Shown: one piece after another, positions 1 through 8,546 of the stretch
Numbering within the stretch: the first letter of the stretch is position 1
Layout: each line of letters begins with the position of its first letter
Origin: Variovorax flavidus
GTDB taxonomy: Bacteria; Pseudomonadota; Gammaproteobacteria; Burkholderiales; Burkholderiaceae_C
Length of the DNA stretch: 64,000 nt
Direction: 5' to 3'
Assembly: GCF_030317145.1 (NCBI RefSeq)
Contig: NZ_JASZYE010000009.1
Span: 1-64,000 of the forward strand
The notes under the pieces: model-generated
What the model saw: the letters and a program-made list of their open reading frames with translations, nothing else
Database searches by the model: none
Told to the model about the DNA's origin: nothing
Translations under genes and position numbers: made by a program

Positions 1-192
1 GCCGATCGATACGCCTCCGCCCCAACCGTTGTCGGCGTTGCGATCGCCGTCCGGATGGACATACGCGCCGAAGGGCGTGATGTACCAGCGGTTGTCGTAG
101 TACTGGTCCGCTGCAAAGGTTGTCTGCGCAAGGCAGGAGGCGGACGGGAGGGCAAGCACGCAGCAAGCTGCAAGGGCGCGTCGGTCGAACAT
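1..192 (-). CDS. OmpA-like outer-membrane beta-barrel protein, N-terminal part
   Basis: The first 64 codons of a minus-strand gene lie in the window; the rest runs off the left edge. The start ATG (190-192) is preceded by a good AGGAGG ribosome site. Residues 1-22 form a Sec signal peptide (basic start, hydrophobic core, cleavage after SCLA before Q). The mature part has the aromatic, strand-like opening NRWYITPFGAYVHPD typical of the transmembrane barrel of OmpA-family porin-like proteins, followed by a Gly-rich turn (GWGGGVSIG). It is expected in the outer membrane. Whether a C-terminal peptidoglycan-binding OmpA domain follows cannot be seen. The family is clear from the barrel start; the exact role is not. 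Confidence 0.75.
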   Translation of the reverse strand, partial: MFDRRALAACCVLALPSASCLAQTTFAADQYYDNRWYITPFGAYVHPDGDRNADNGWGGGVSIG

Positions 193-613
193 GAAAGCCT
201 CCTCACGGAGTAGTCGGATGACCAGTGTTGGTGAGAGCTTCAATCGAAGCCAATAAGCCGAAAGACAGATGGGGCGAGCCGGAAATCGGCGTATATGCAA
301 ATGACCCGGCCTCCTGATGTGGGTATCGAGTGATGGGGCTCGATGCCCAATAGAAATCCCCTCTCCATAGCGATCAGGTGTGCGCGAAATCGGGTCGACT
401 ATTGAGCGGAGCGCGTCACTCGCCGGGCATGCACCTTCGGTTGCAATTTCTGGTGAAAGTGGCGCGGCGGCAACGTCGACCGAGAGAGAAAGCAGGAGGC
501 CACCCAGCGCTAGCTCCACCGCTAGTCTGTAGCGCGGAAGTCACCGACGTCCGAAGGAACTGCGGCGAAGGTCGGCCAACGGAAAACTGAAGCGCAGACA
601 GCCGAACGACGGC
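193..613. other. Intergenic stretch, no supported gene
   Basis: About 420 bases between the divergent-side end of the OmpA-like start and a small minus-strand gene. An open frame of 70 codons on the plus strand (378-590) has no ribosome site, Arg/Pro-rich composition and no family resemblance, so it is not called. The promoter for the OmpA-like gene should lie in the left part, but no clear -35/-10 pair stands out. Confidence 0.5.
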
Positions 614-895
614 TCACGGCCGATCTAGATCTTCGAACTCCTGGTCCGTGCGAGGTGCATCAGGCGCTTGCTCGTCAAGCGACTGCCGATACCTGACGCA
701 GCCGCGCATGAACTGAGGCCAACCAGGGACTGCGATCGCCGGTTCCGTTTTCTCTGGTAGCAACGACCAAAGGTCCGGGTGATGCCAGCAAAGCTCTTGA
801 CTGCTGGAGTCCCTATGCTGCCGGATAGCCGCGCGCAGCTTCTGGACTTCAACGACAAGTTCCTCTCGGGACAGCGCATCAAGGTCTTCGTCCAT
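614..895 (-). CDS. Small conserved-looking hypothetical protein (93 aa)
   Basis: I do not know a function. The N-terminus (MDEDLDALSREELVVEVQKL) is an acidic/basic amphipathic helix of about 27 residues, probably a short coiled coil. It is followed by a His/Trp-rich centre (ELCWHHPDLWSLLPEK) and a Trp-containing stretch ending in an acidic tail. There is no signal peptide or membrane segment, so it is probably cytoplasmic. A GGAGA motif lies 11 bases before the ATG. The patterned, non-random composition makes it a better candidate than the overlapping +1 frame on the same strand, which is rich in Arg and Ser and lacks this order. It stands alone. Confidence 0.6.
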   Translation of the reverse strand: MDEDLDALSREELVVEVQKLRAAIRQHRDSSSQELCWHHPDLWSLLPEKTEPAIAVPGWPQFMRGCVRYRQSLDEQAPDAPRTDQEFEDLDRP

Positions 896-1215
896 TTGCC
901 GGGTCTCCGGTAGTGAGAGCGAACGCGCTCAGGAGGCATTTTGGCCTAACCCTCTTGCCAGCTTGTCCTGTCGCTACGAATAGGCGATCTGAGAGCGCAC
1001 GACGCGGCCACATGGCGCCCGGCCGGCATTTGCAATTGCGTCAAGTGGTTTGCTTGGTGAAGCTGCTGGGCCACCGATTCTCAAGCTCGTGAGTTGAGGA
1101 AAAAAGATGACGCCGTCGCGCATTTCTCCGTGCTAAGAAACGCACTCAAAAGACAGTCACGTCGGCGCGGATCGATCTGACAAGCGTTCACTTCCACTCA
1201 CCTCACGAGGAAACG
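896..1215. other. Intergenic region upstream of the molybdenum hydroxylase operon
   Basis: About 320 bases without a supported gene. It must contain the promoters of both the hypothetical gene to the left and the hydroxylase operon to the right. The only clear signal is the GAGGAAACG ribosome site just before 1216. No convincing promoter boxes or operator symmetry were seen. Confidence 0.45.
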
Positions 1216-1722
1216 ATGACCATCCGTATCAATGGCTCAACGGCGGAGATTCCCGGTGATCTGCGGGTTTCCTTGCTCGATTTCTTACGCGATCACCTTC
1301 ATCTCTTCGGGGCCAAGAAGGGCTGCAATCAGGGCGCGTGCGGCGCGTGCACCGTACTTGTAGATGGCGAGCGCGTGCTCTCGTGCCTGGCATTGGCCGT
1401 GCAGTGCGATGGCCGCTCAGTCACCACCGTTGAAGGCCTCGCCCCAAATGGCGAGTTGCACCCGCTGCAGAAGGCCTTCATCGAGCACGACGGCTTTCAG
1501 TGCGGCTACTGCACACCTGGCCAGATCTGCTCCGCCGTGGGGATGTCCCAGGAACTACGGCGAGGCGTTCCCAGCCACGTGACGGCCGACCTGTCGGAAG
1601 ACTCCGTTTCGCTCAGCCCCGACGAACTGCGCGAACGCATGAGCGGCAATCTGTGCCGCTGCGGTGCCTACAACGGCATCGTCGCGGCTATCGCCGAGAC
1701 GTACTCGGAGACGCCGACATGA
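1216..1722 (+). CDS. Xanthine dehydrogenase-family iron-sulfur subunit (PaoA-like)
   Basis: Small electron-transfer subunit of a heterotrimeric molybdenum hydroxylase. The N-terminal plant-ferredoxin-type domain carries Cys 37, 42, 45 and 57 (GCNQGACGACTV ... LSC). The C-terminal helical domain carries Cys 96, 99, 147 and 149 (QCGYCTPGQ and NLCRCG), giving the two 2Fe-2S clusters normal for the family. Length (168 aa) is usual. Unlike E. coli PaoA there is no N-terminal Tat signal, so the complex is probably cytoplasmic. A strong GAGGAAACG site precedes the ATG. The stop overlaps the next start (ATGA), so the three subunits are translationally coupled. The substrate is probably an aldehyde or N-heterocycle; it cannot be decided from sequence. 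Confidence 0.95.
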   Translation: MTIRINGSTAEIPGDLRVSLLDFLRDHLHLFGAKKGCNQGACGACTVLVDGERVLSCLALAVQCDGRSVTTVEGLAPNGELHPLQKAFIEHDGFQCGYCTPGQICSAVGMSQELRRGVPSHVTADLSEDSVSLSPDELRERMSGNLCRCGAYNGIVAAIAETYSETPT

Positions 1723-2705
1723 CACCCTTTACTTACGCCCGCGCGGCCGATGCGAGCGATGCGCTGCGACTCGGCACCGATCCGGGCGCCAAGTACCTCG
1801 GCGGAGGCACAAATCTGGTTGATCTCATGCGCGAAACCATTGAGCGGCCTACGGTGCTGATAGACGTGACCGGCTTGTCGAGCGAGATCGAGGAACGGGC
1901 AGATGGCAGCTTGCTGATCGGTGCGGCGGCCCGCAATACCGCCCTTGCCGCGCACCGTGCGGTGCGGACTCGCTATCCAGTTCTCGCAAGGGCGGTCGTT
2001 GCTGGCGCGTCCGCACAGATACGCAACATGGCGACAGTGGGCGGCAATATTCTGCAACGCACCCGTTGCAGCTACTTCTATGACGACGAGGGCTCGCGAT
2101 GCAACAAGCGCAGCCCGGGCCAAGGATGCGACGCTGCGGAAGGCTTCAACCGAAGCCACGCGATCCTCGGCGCATCGGCAAGCTGCGTAGCCACCCATCC
2201 ATCCGACATGTGTGTCGCGCTCGCAGCGCTCGGCGCGCTGGTGTATCTGCAGAGCTCGAACGGCGTACGCACGTTGCCGCTCACAGACCTGCATCGTCTG
2301 CCCGAGGACCATCCTGAGATAGAAACACAACTCGAGCCCGGTGAACTGATCACGGCTGTCGAGTTGCCGGCGCTCTCGTTCGGGGCGCGTTCGACCTACC
2401 GAAAGGTGCGCGATCGGGCGAGCTATGCCTTTGCCCTCGTCTCGGTTGCGGCGGCTCTCGAGCTCGATGGCAACACTGTCAGGAACGTGCGTATCGCGCT
2501 GGGCGGCGTCGCCCACAAGCCGTGGCGTGCCTGGAAAGCCGAGGAGGCACTCAGAGGGCAGCCAGCGACAGCAGAGAAATTCCGTGCCGCAGCGGAAGCG
2601 GAGCTCGCTGACGCCCAGCCGTTGCGTGACAACGGATTCAAAGTCGAACTGGCGAAGCGAACGATCGTCGCCGTGCTCGGTGATCTGAAGGAGATGAAGG
2701 CATGA
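1719..2705 (+). CDS. Xanthine dehydrogenase-family FAD-binding subunit (PaoB-like)
   Basis: Medium, FAD-binding subunit (328 aa) that passes electrons from the Mo subunit and the 2Fe-2S subunit to the final acceptor. The FAD-binding motif KYLGGGTNLVDLM is at residues 25-37, and AQIRNMATVGGNIL at about 99-112 is the second flavin-contact segment. Between them and the C-terminal domain lies an insertion with Cys 117, 128, 137 and 156 (RCSYFYDDEGSRCNKR and GCDA). Its pattern matches the PaoB subgroup, which carries an extra 4Fe-4S cluster. I start the gene at the ATG at 1719, which overlaps the stop of the upstream gene by 4 bases; the open frame extends further upstream but only as an antisense-like overlap. 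It overlaps the Mo subunit by 4 bases. Confidence 0.93.
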   Translation: MTPFTYARAADASDALRLGTDPGAKYLGGGTNLVDLMRETIERPTVLIDVTGLSSEIEERADGSLLIGAAARNTALAAHRAVRTRYPVLARAVVAGASAQIRNMATVGGNILQRTRCSYFYDDEGSRCNKRSPGQGCDAAEGFNRSHAILGASASCVATHPSDMCVALAALGALVYLQSSNGVRTLPLTDLHRLPEDHPEIETQLEPGELITAVELPALSFGARSTYRKVRDRASYAFALVSVAAALELDGNTVRNVRIALGGVAHKPWRAWKAEEALRGQPATAEKFRAAAEAELADAQPLRDNGFKVELAKRTIVAVLGDLKEMKA

Positions 2706-5017
2706 GCATCATTCAGGAGACCGTTCAGGCGGTGATGAAGAAAGCCATCGCAGTCGCGCCCGACGCATGGATGCCCGGTGGCAAGCCAGATCCGCTGATT
2801 GAGCACAAAGGCGGTTTGATCGGTGCGCCTATCTCGCGCGTCGACGGTCCTCTCAAGGTGCAGGGGCAGGCGCGGTTCGCCGCCGAGTTCCCGATGGAGG
2901 GCATGGTCTACGCTGCGCTCGCATACAGCACCGTCCCCAAGGGGCGGATTGCGACGCTCGATACGAGCGCTGCGAGAGCGGCGCCAGGCGTTGTGCTGGT
3001 GATGACCCACGAGAACGCGCCTCGCATGAAGCCGATGCCGCTTTTCATGTCGAAAGACAAGGCGGCGGGCGGCGACGACCTGCCGGTCATGCAGGATGAC
3101 CGCGTCCATTGGAACGGGCAGCCGATCGCTGTCGTGCTCGCGGAGACACAGGAGCAAGCCGATCATGCGATGGCGTTGATCCACGCCACCTACGAAACCG
3201 AGCCAGCGACCACGTCCTTCGCGGCCGCCAAGGCGAAGGGGACAAAACCCGGCACGTTTCAGGGGGAGCCGCTGAAACTGGAAATCGGCGACGCCGAGGC
3301 GGCGCTGCGAGCGGCGCCGTACCAGATCGATGTCACATACTCCACGCCGCGGCATAACCACAACGCCATCGAGCTGCACGCGGCGACGGTTGCCTGGAAA
3401 GGCGACGAACTGGTCATTCATGACGCCTCGCAAGGCGTGGCCCACATGGCGTGGTCCATGGCACAGATCTTCGGTCTCGACGAGAAGCAAGTGCATGTTA
3501 CGTCGCCCTACGTGGGCGGCGGCTTCGGAAGCAAGACGCTCTGGCGACACCAGGTTCTCGCGGCTGCGGCCTCGAAGCTCGCCGGTTGGCCGGTGCGCAT
3601 CATGCTCACGCGAGAGGGCGTTTATCGGGTGGTCGGAGGGCGGACGAACACCGAGCAGCGTGTAGCGATAGGCGCGCAGTCTGACGGTCGTTTCGACGCG
3701 CTGATTCAGAGCGGGGTGGTCGCGATGACTGAACACAACAATTTGCCGGAGCCGTTCATCTTGCCTGCACGCTCCGCGTATGCGGCCGGCAGCTTCAAGC
3801 TCGACGTCGAAGTCGCAACCATCGACATGCTTGCCAACACCTTCATGCGCGCGCCCGGCGAGGCCGTCGGAACCTTCGCACTGGAGAGCGCTATCGACGA
3901 ACTGGCAGATCTGATGAAGATGGATCCGATCGAGCTCCGTATTCGAAACGAGCCGGAAAAGGACCCGACCACGGGCTTGCCTTTCTCGTCGCGCCACATC
4001 GTCGAGGCATATCGAGCCGGCGCGGAGCGCTTCGGGTGGAGCAGGAGAAACGCGACGCCATGCACGCGCCGCGAAGGCGAGTGGCTGGTCGGCATGGGCT
4101 GCGCCACGGCGACGTATCCCTACTACCGCATGCCGGGCGGCGCGGCGCGGATCACGCTCACGAAAGACGCACAGGTCACGGTCGAGGTTGCGGCCCACGA
4201 AATGGGGATGGGTACCGCCACGGCGCAGACGCAGGTGACGGCGGCACGGCTGGGCCTGCCTATCGAGCAGGTGCGCTTCTGTCATGGTGACTCTCGCTTC
4301 CCGGGCCTGGTGCTGGCCGGTGGCTCGCAGCAGACGGCTTCGATCGGCAGCGCGGTCATGGCAGCGCAACATGAACTCATCGTCGAGTTGTTGAAACTCG
4401 CCGGCAAAGACTCACCCCTGCATGGCTTGAAACCTGACGAAGTCGCCGGCCGCGACGGCGGCCTCGGAAAGGTCGATGAACCCGATCGCTTCGACAGCTA
4501 CGCCTCCATCCTGGCGAGAGCAGGGCGAGAGAGTCTGGTTGTCGAAGCGAGTGCGCCGCCTCCGCTGGAAACGCAGCACTGGTCGATGCACTCCCACGGC
4601 GCCATGTTCTGTGAGGTGCGAGTGAATGAGGTGACCGGTGAGCCGCGGGTGAGCCGCTTTCTCGGCTCGTTCGACTGCGGGCGAATTCTCAACGCCAAGA
4701 CGGCGTCCAGCCAGTTCCGCGGCGGCATCGTCATGGGATTGGGCCTCGCGCTGATGGAAGAAACGCAGTTCGATGAACGCAATGGCCGCATCATGAATTC
4801 GAGCCTCGCCGAGTACCACGTACCCGTGCACATGGACGTGCCACACATCGAAGTGATGTGGGACGACATCCCGGATCCGCATTCGCCGATGGGTGCACAC
4901 GGAATAGGGGAAATCGGCATCACGGGCGTGGGAGCGGCTGTTGCAAACGCCATCTACAACGCGTGCGGGAAACGCGTGCGTGCGTTGCCGATCACGCTCG
5001 ACAAGTTGATAGCCTGA
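2702..5017 (+). CDS. Xanthine dehydrogenase-family molybdenum-binding subunit (PaoC-like)
   Basis: Large catalytic subunit (771 aa) that binds the molybdopterin cofactor and hydroxylates the substrate. Visible family motifs are the first domain PISRVDGPLKVQGQARFA (about 41-58), the Mo-cofactor segment YVGGGFGSK (about 271-279), the segment NTFMRAPGE, and the C-terminal GAHGIGEIGITG. That last motif contains the catalytic glutamate near residue 737, 34 residues from the end. The start codon overlaps the previous stop (ATGA). No XdhC/PaoD-type cofactor-insertion gene lies next to it, so maturation must be supplied elsewhere. It is the last gene of the operon; substrate unknown, an aldehyde oxidoreductase role is likely by similarity to PaoABC. 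Confidence 0.93.
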   Translation: MSIIQETVQAVMKKAIAVAPDAWMPGGKPDPLIEHKGGLIGAPISRVDGPLKVQGQARFAAEFPMEGMVYAALAYSTVPKGRIATLDTSAARAAPGVVLVMTHENAPRMKPMPLFMSKDKAAGGDDLPVMQDDRVHWNGQPIAVVLAETQEQADHAMALIHATYETEPATTSFAAAKAKGTKPGTFQGEPLKLEIGDAEAALRAAPYQIDVTYSTPRHNHNAIELHAATVAWKGDELVIHDASQGVAHMAWSMAQIFGLDEKQVHVTSPYVGGGFGSKTLWRHQVLAAAASKLAGWPVRIMLTREGVYRVVGGRTNTEQRVAIGAQSDGRFDALIQSGVVAMTEHNNLPEPFILPARSAYAAGSFKLDVEVATIDMLANTFMRAPGEAVGTFALESAIDELADLMKMDPIELRIRNEPEKDPTTGLPFSSRHIVEAYRAGAERFGWSRRNATPCTRREGEWLVGMGCATATYPYYRMPGGAARITLTKDAQVTVEVAAHEMGMGTATAQTQVTAARLGLPIEQVRFCHGDSRFPGLVLAGGSQQTASIGSAVMAAQHELIVELLKLAGKDSPLHGLKPDEVAGRDGGLGKVDEPDRFDSYASILARAGRESLVVEASAPPPLETQHWSMHSHGAMFCEVRVNEVTGEPRVSRFLGSFDCGRILNAKTASSQFRGGIVMGLGLALMEETQFDERNGRIMNSSLAEYHVPVHMDVPHIEVMWDDIPDPHSPMGAHGIGEIGITGVGAAVANAIYNACGKRVRALPITLDKLIA

Positions 5018-5302
5018 GCGGGTGTGTCGGCGCCGCGGCCCAATGGAGACAGCAGACAACCCATCTCAATCTGGCAGGAAGCCTATGAGCAAGGAGGCGA
5101 GAGACGACACCGACCGGGGCGGCGCACCCCATTCGGGAACTCCCGCCCGCAGGCTCCCGCGGCCCATCCCGGCGAATCCGCGGGGCACATGGGTGTCGCC
5201 TTGAGGTTGTTGCGCGATCCCCGTGAGGAAGGCGCGCGCGGTTGTGAGATCTCTTCGAGAGGAAGGAAGAACCTGCCATCGGGCGGTGCTGGCGCCTTCC
5301 GG

Positions 5303-5542
5303 ATGATCATGGCGTGGATCCGATGGTTCTTCGGTGAAGGCTCCGACCTCGAAACTTGGCAGATGGCAGCGCAGGCGGTGGTGACGTTCTTCATCGCGCT
5401 GCTTCTCATCCGGGCTTCGGGGCGGCGCTCTTTCAGGCAGCACACGCCGTTCGACGCCTGCGTCACCGTGCCATTGGGGGCGGCTCTCAGCCGTGCGGTG
5501 GTCGGTGCGTCTCCATTCTGGGCCACGGTTGCGATCAAGTAA
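5303..5542 (+). pseudogene. Truncated DUF421/YetF-family membrane protein
   Basis: The reading frame shows a transmembrane helix (VVTFFIALLLIRASGRRSF) followed by the signature TPFDACVTVPLGAALSRAVVG, typical of the N-terminal part of DUF421 (YetF-like) inner-membrane proteins. Those normally have two to three membrane helices plus a cytoplasmic domain, about 150-230 aa. Here the frame ends at TAA after only 79 codons, and the next gene starts 9 bases later, so the second half is missing. Either a deletion joined this fragment to the udgX gene, or it survives as a short membrane peptide. I favour a truncated pseudogene. The 285 bases upstream (5018-5302) hold no other supported gene. Confidence 0.6.
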
Positions 5543-5551
5543 CTTGCTTTG

Positions 5552-6172
5552 ATGAAGAAGCCCGAATTGCCGCCCACACGACCGCGTTCGATAGAGGCGC
5601 TGCGCAAGGCGACGGACGCCTGCCGCGAATGCCCACTGGGCGCCCGCGCGACGCAATCTGTCATGGGGGAGGGCCCGCTCCACGCGGTACTGATGGTGGT
5701 GGGCGAGCAGCCGGGCGACAAGGAGGATTTGTTAGGCCGGCCTTTCGTGGGTCCCGCGGGCCGGCTTTTCGATCGTGCCATCGCCGAACTTGGCTGGAGG
5801 CGCGAACGGCTCTACATCACCAACGCAGTCAAGCACTTCAAGTTCGAGTTGCGCGGCAAACGCCGCATGCACAAGACCCCGGCGCAGCGCGAGATCGAGG
5901 CCTGTCGCCATTGGCTCGAAGAGGAGATCGCGCGCGTGAAGCCAAAGGCTTTTCTCGCACTCGGGGCGACCGCTGCGCGCACTTTGCTACAGCGGCCGGT
6001 GGCGGTGATGCGTGAACGCGGGAAGTGGCAGGAAGACGCCGCCGGTCGGCGCGTGCTGGTCACCCTTCATCCATCGGCGCTCCTGCGGGGCGATCCTGCG
6101 CAGCGTGAGGCCGCATGGACGGCTTGGCTCGAGGATCTTTCGGTCGCGTCAGATCTACTGTTGCCGCGTTGA
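5552..6172 (+). CDS. udgX: UdgX, uracil-DNA-trapping member of the UDG superfamily
   Basis: Family-4-related uracil-DNA glycosylase of the UdgX class (206 aa), which excises uracil and stays covalently bound to the abasic site. Seen here: GEQPGDKED at residues 51-59 (water-activating region), the class-defining loop KRRMHKTP at 103-110 with His107 in the place of the covalently attacking histidine, and HPSALLR at 173-179. Known UdgX proteins usually have KRRIH; this one has Met for Ile. C24 and C27, together with C118, sit where cluster ligands are expected, and His95 (NAVKHFKF) replaces the third Cys of ordinary family-4 enzymes. An ATG at 5552 is preferred over TTG at 5549. It follows the truncated DUF421 gene directly. 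Confidence 0.92.
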   Translation: MKKPELPPTRPRSIEALRKATDACRECPLGARATQSVMGEGPLHAVLMVVGEQPGDKEDLLGRPFVGPAGRLFDRAIAELGWRRERLYITNAVKHFKFELRGKRRMHKTPAQREIEACRHWLEEEIARVKPKAFLALGATAARTLLQRPVAVMRERGKWQEDAAGRRVLVTLHPSALLRGDPAQREAAWTAWLEDLSVASDLLLPR

Positions 6173-6572
6173 CGGATGGGCTAACGGTCCCGTGCGCGGT
6201 CGGCGATACGGGCACATTGACTGCACAGCCAACGCTCTGCTTCCACCGCCCAGCGAACTCGAACGCCGCGACGACGCAATTTTCCGAGGGTCGAGGTCCT
6301 CTGAGAAAAATTTGGCGACCGACAAGCCGAGCAGTCATGCGACCGTCGCAAGGTGAGTGCGAGTGGGAGCGGTCCCGTTAACGCCAGGCGTGTTAACCAC
6401 TGTGTACTTTGACATTGCGACTGCCCGCCGAACAGTCGGGCATGTGCGCCGATCATCGCGAGCGAGGCGATGCCGCATAGCTCGCTTGAAGTTTCGGAGA
6501 CGGTGGCTATATTTTCCGGCTACACGATCAGCTGAAGCGCGTGCGTTGCCGGACATGCACAAGGAGAGCCTG
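6173..6572. other. Intergenic region upstream of the CocE-type hydrolase
   Basis: About 400 bases without a gene. A plausible sigma-70 promoter (listed separately) lies 60 bases before the hydrolase start. A TTGACA hexamer at 6409-6414 has no matching -10 at normal distance. The open frame running through this stretch into the hydrolase has Arg-rich, non-protein-like sequence before the signal peptide and is regarded as leader. Confidence 0.45.
6486..6513 (+). promoter_or_regulatory. Putative sigma-70 promoter of the CocE-type hydrolase
   Basis: TTGAAG (6486-6491) and TATATT (6508-6513) are separated by 16 bases, close to the sigma-70 consensus. The start site would fall near 6520, about 50 bases before the chosen ATG at 6573. 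Match to consensus only; not tested. Confidence 0.45.
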
Positions 6573-8546
6573 ATGAACCTCCCGCCCAACACGTGCAATG
6601 GACAAGCAAAGCTTGCGAGCGCCGCTGTGCTGTCTCGTGACGAACCTTCAGGCCGAGCGGTCCTTCTACTGGCATTGGCAGGATCAGTGTGGGGCACCGC
6701 CGATATGGCGTACGCCCAGTCTGTATCAGACGTTACTTGCCACATCGAATACGCCACGACTCGTGATGGCGTCCGGCTGGCGACCGAGGTCTACCTTCCG
6801 GTGGTTCCAGGCCGGTACCCCGTGGTGATGCAGCGGACCCCTTACAACCGCAATGGTGCACCGGAGGACGTCAGCTGCGTCAACGCGACGCTTCAGACGT
6901 ATGCGCGTAACGGCTACGCAGCCCTGAACCAAGATGTTAGAGGTCTGTACCGCTCGGAAGGCATCTTCGACGCGATGCGGCAGGAGGCGAACGATGGCTA
7001 CGATGCCATTGAGTGGGCGGCGCGCCAGCCCTGGTCTAGCGGGAAAGTGGGAACATTCAGCGGCTCCTACGTCGGCTTGACGCAATGGCAGCCAGCGATC
7101 CGGACCCCTCCGAGTCTGGCGGCGATCTCACCCAACATCACGGCCTCCGACTATCACGATCACTGGACCTATGTGAACGGCGCGTTCGCGCTGTGGTTTG
7201 CCCAAAGCTGGATTCCTCTCACCTTGGGAAAGGAAACCATGCTCCGTCAGCTCCTCGCGTCGCCCATGTCGCGCGCGGACGCGAACGCGCAGGTAGCGGC
7301 CTTCACCGAACGTAGCAACCGGGATCTCACCTCGAATTGGGTTTGGCAGCTTCCTCTGAAAGCATTCCCAGAGTTTAGGTCGATCGCACCGTACTACTAC
7401 GAGTGGCTTGACCACCCCAACTACGATGCCTACTGGCAAGCGCTCGATGTCGAACCGCGCTACCAGAACGTGCGAGTGCCGACGCTCAACAGCGGTGCGT
7501 GGTATGACATCTTCCAGGTCGGCACTGTCCGGAATTTCCAGGGCATGAAGACCAACGGCGGAACCGCCGAGGCCCGACAAGGGAGCAAGCTGATCATGAC
7601 CTGTTGCGGGCACGCTGGCACTAGCGGGCAAGTGAGCTGGGGCACCGCCAGCTCGCCGATCACCACCGAGTTGCGCTTCTTCGATCGCTATCTCAAGGGC
7701 ATCCGCAACGGCGTGGAGACAGACCCTGCCGTCCAACTCTATGTGCTCAATCCTCCGGACACCGGAACGCAGGGCAGCGGCTTCTGGGTCTATGGAGATC
7801 AATATCCTCTTTCCGGTACGCGCAATACCACCTATTTCTTCACCAGCGGTGGCCGAGCCAACAGCAGCGCTGGCGACGGCAAGTTGGATCTGTCTCCTCC
7901 CTGGGCGGACTCCACAAAAGAAGGCAAGCGCCGTCTCCTTGAGGAACTGCGCTCCAGCATCCCCGACCAGTTCGTCTACCACCCGAACGACCCGGTCCCG
8001 ACGGTGGGCGGCAATCTGTGCTGCCAGCCGCTGTTGTTGGCCGCTGGCGCGCATGACCAGACGCGGGTCGAAGCTCGCAACGACGTCCTCGTCTACACCA
8101 GCGAACCTCTGGCGGACGACATGGCCGTGATCGGACCGGTCAAGGTGGTGTTGTGGGCCGCTTCATCCGCGCGAGACACCGACTTCACCGCCAAACTCGT
8201 GGACGTGCACCTGGATGGCTTTGCGCACAACGTGCTTGACCGTGTCGTGCGGGCGCGGTTCCGCGAAGGATCGAAGGCACCACCGAGCCTCATTCGGCCT
8301 TTTACGCCGTACGAATACACCATCGACCTCGGCAACGCCGGAACCGTATTCAAGAAGGGACATCGCATCCGCGTGGAAATCTCGTCTTCGAATTTCCCCC
8401 AGTTCGCCCGTAACCTGAATACCGGCCTCGACGATTCTGAAAGCGTGCTCAGTATTTCGGCGCTACAGGTTGTATTGCACGACAAGCACCACACTTCACG
8501 TCTCGAACTGCCCGTCGCCACCACCGAACGAATTCCAAATCCGTGA
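6573..8546 (+). CDS. Secreted CocE/NonD-family acyl hydrolase
   Basis: Alpha/beta-hydrolase (657 aa) of the X-Pro dipeptidyl-peptidase/cocaine-esterase family, cleaving esters or amides. The nucleophile elbow is GSYVG with Ser165. Other family landmarks are DVRGLYRSEG (oxyanion region), the segment SGAWYDIF carrying the likely catalytic Asp, and CCGHAGTSG with the likely His. The C-terminal third is the jelly-roll X-Pro domain (VEISSSNFPQFARNLN). The N-terminus has a long charged region then a hydrophobic core (AVLLLALAG) ending AYA before Q, which suggests export to the periplasm. I chose the ATG at 6573 because AAGGAG lies 7 bases before it. It overlaps the next gene (GTGA), which is therefore probably co-expressed. 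Natural substrate unknown. Confidence 0.9.
   Translation: MNLPPNTCNGQAKLASAAVLSRDEPSGRAVLLLALAGSVWGTADMAYAQSVSDVTCHIEYATTRDGVRLATEVYLPVVPGRYPVVMQRTPYNRNGAPEDVSCVNATLQTYARNGYAALNQDVRGLYRSEGIFDAMRQEANDGYDAIEWAARQPWSSGKVGTFSGSYVGLTQWQPAIRTPPSLAAISPNITASDYHDHWTYVNGAFALWFAQSWIPLTLGKETMLRQLLASPMSRADANAQVAAFTERSNRDLTSNWVWQLPLKAFPEFRSIAPYYYEWLDHPNYDAYWQALDVEPRYQNVRVPTLNSGAWYDIFQVGTVRNFQGMKTNGGTAEARQGSKLIMTCCGHAGTSGQVSWGTASSPITTELRFFDRYLKGIRNGVETDPAVQLYVLNPPDTGTQGSGFWVYGDQYPLSGTRNTTYFFTSGGRANSSAGDGKLDLSPPWADSTKEGKRRLLEELRSSIPDQFVYHPNDPVPTVGGNLCCQPLLLAAGAHDQTRVEARNDVLVYTSEPLADDMAVIGPVKVVLWAASSARDTDFTAKLVDVHLDGFAHNVLDRVVRARFREGSKAPPSLIRPFTPYEYTIDLGNAGTVFKKGHRIRVEISSSNFPQFARNLNTGLDDSESVLSISALQVVLHDKHHTSRLELPVATTERIPNP

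Noticed and set aside
378..590. 70-codon frame near the left edge
   Set aside because: No ribosome site, Arg/Pro-rich and unlike any family.
2423..4372. 649-codon open frame antisense to the molybdenum hydroxylase genes
   Set aside because: It mirrors the codon pattern of two well-supported subunits, is Arg/His-rich and has no domain; a shadow of high-GC coding DNA.
6409..6414. TTGACA hexamer as -35 of the CocE-type gene
   Set aside because: No -10 at 16-18 bases; the TTGAAG/TATATT pair further down is better placed.
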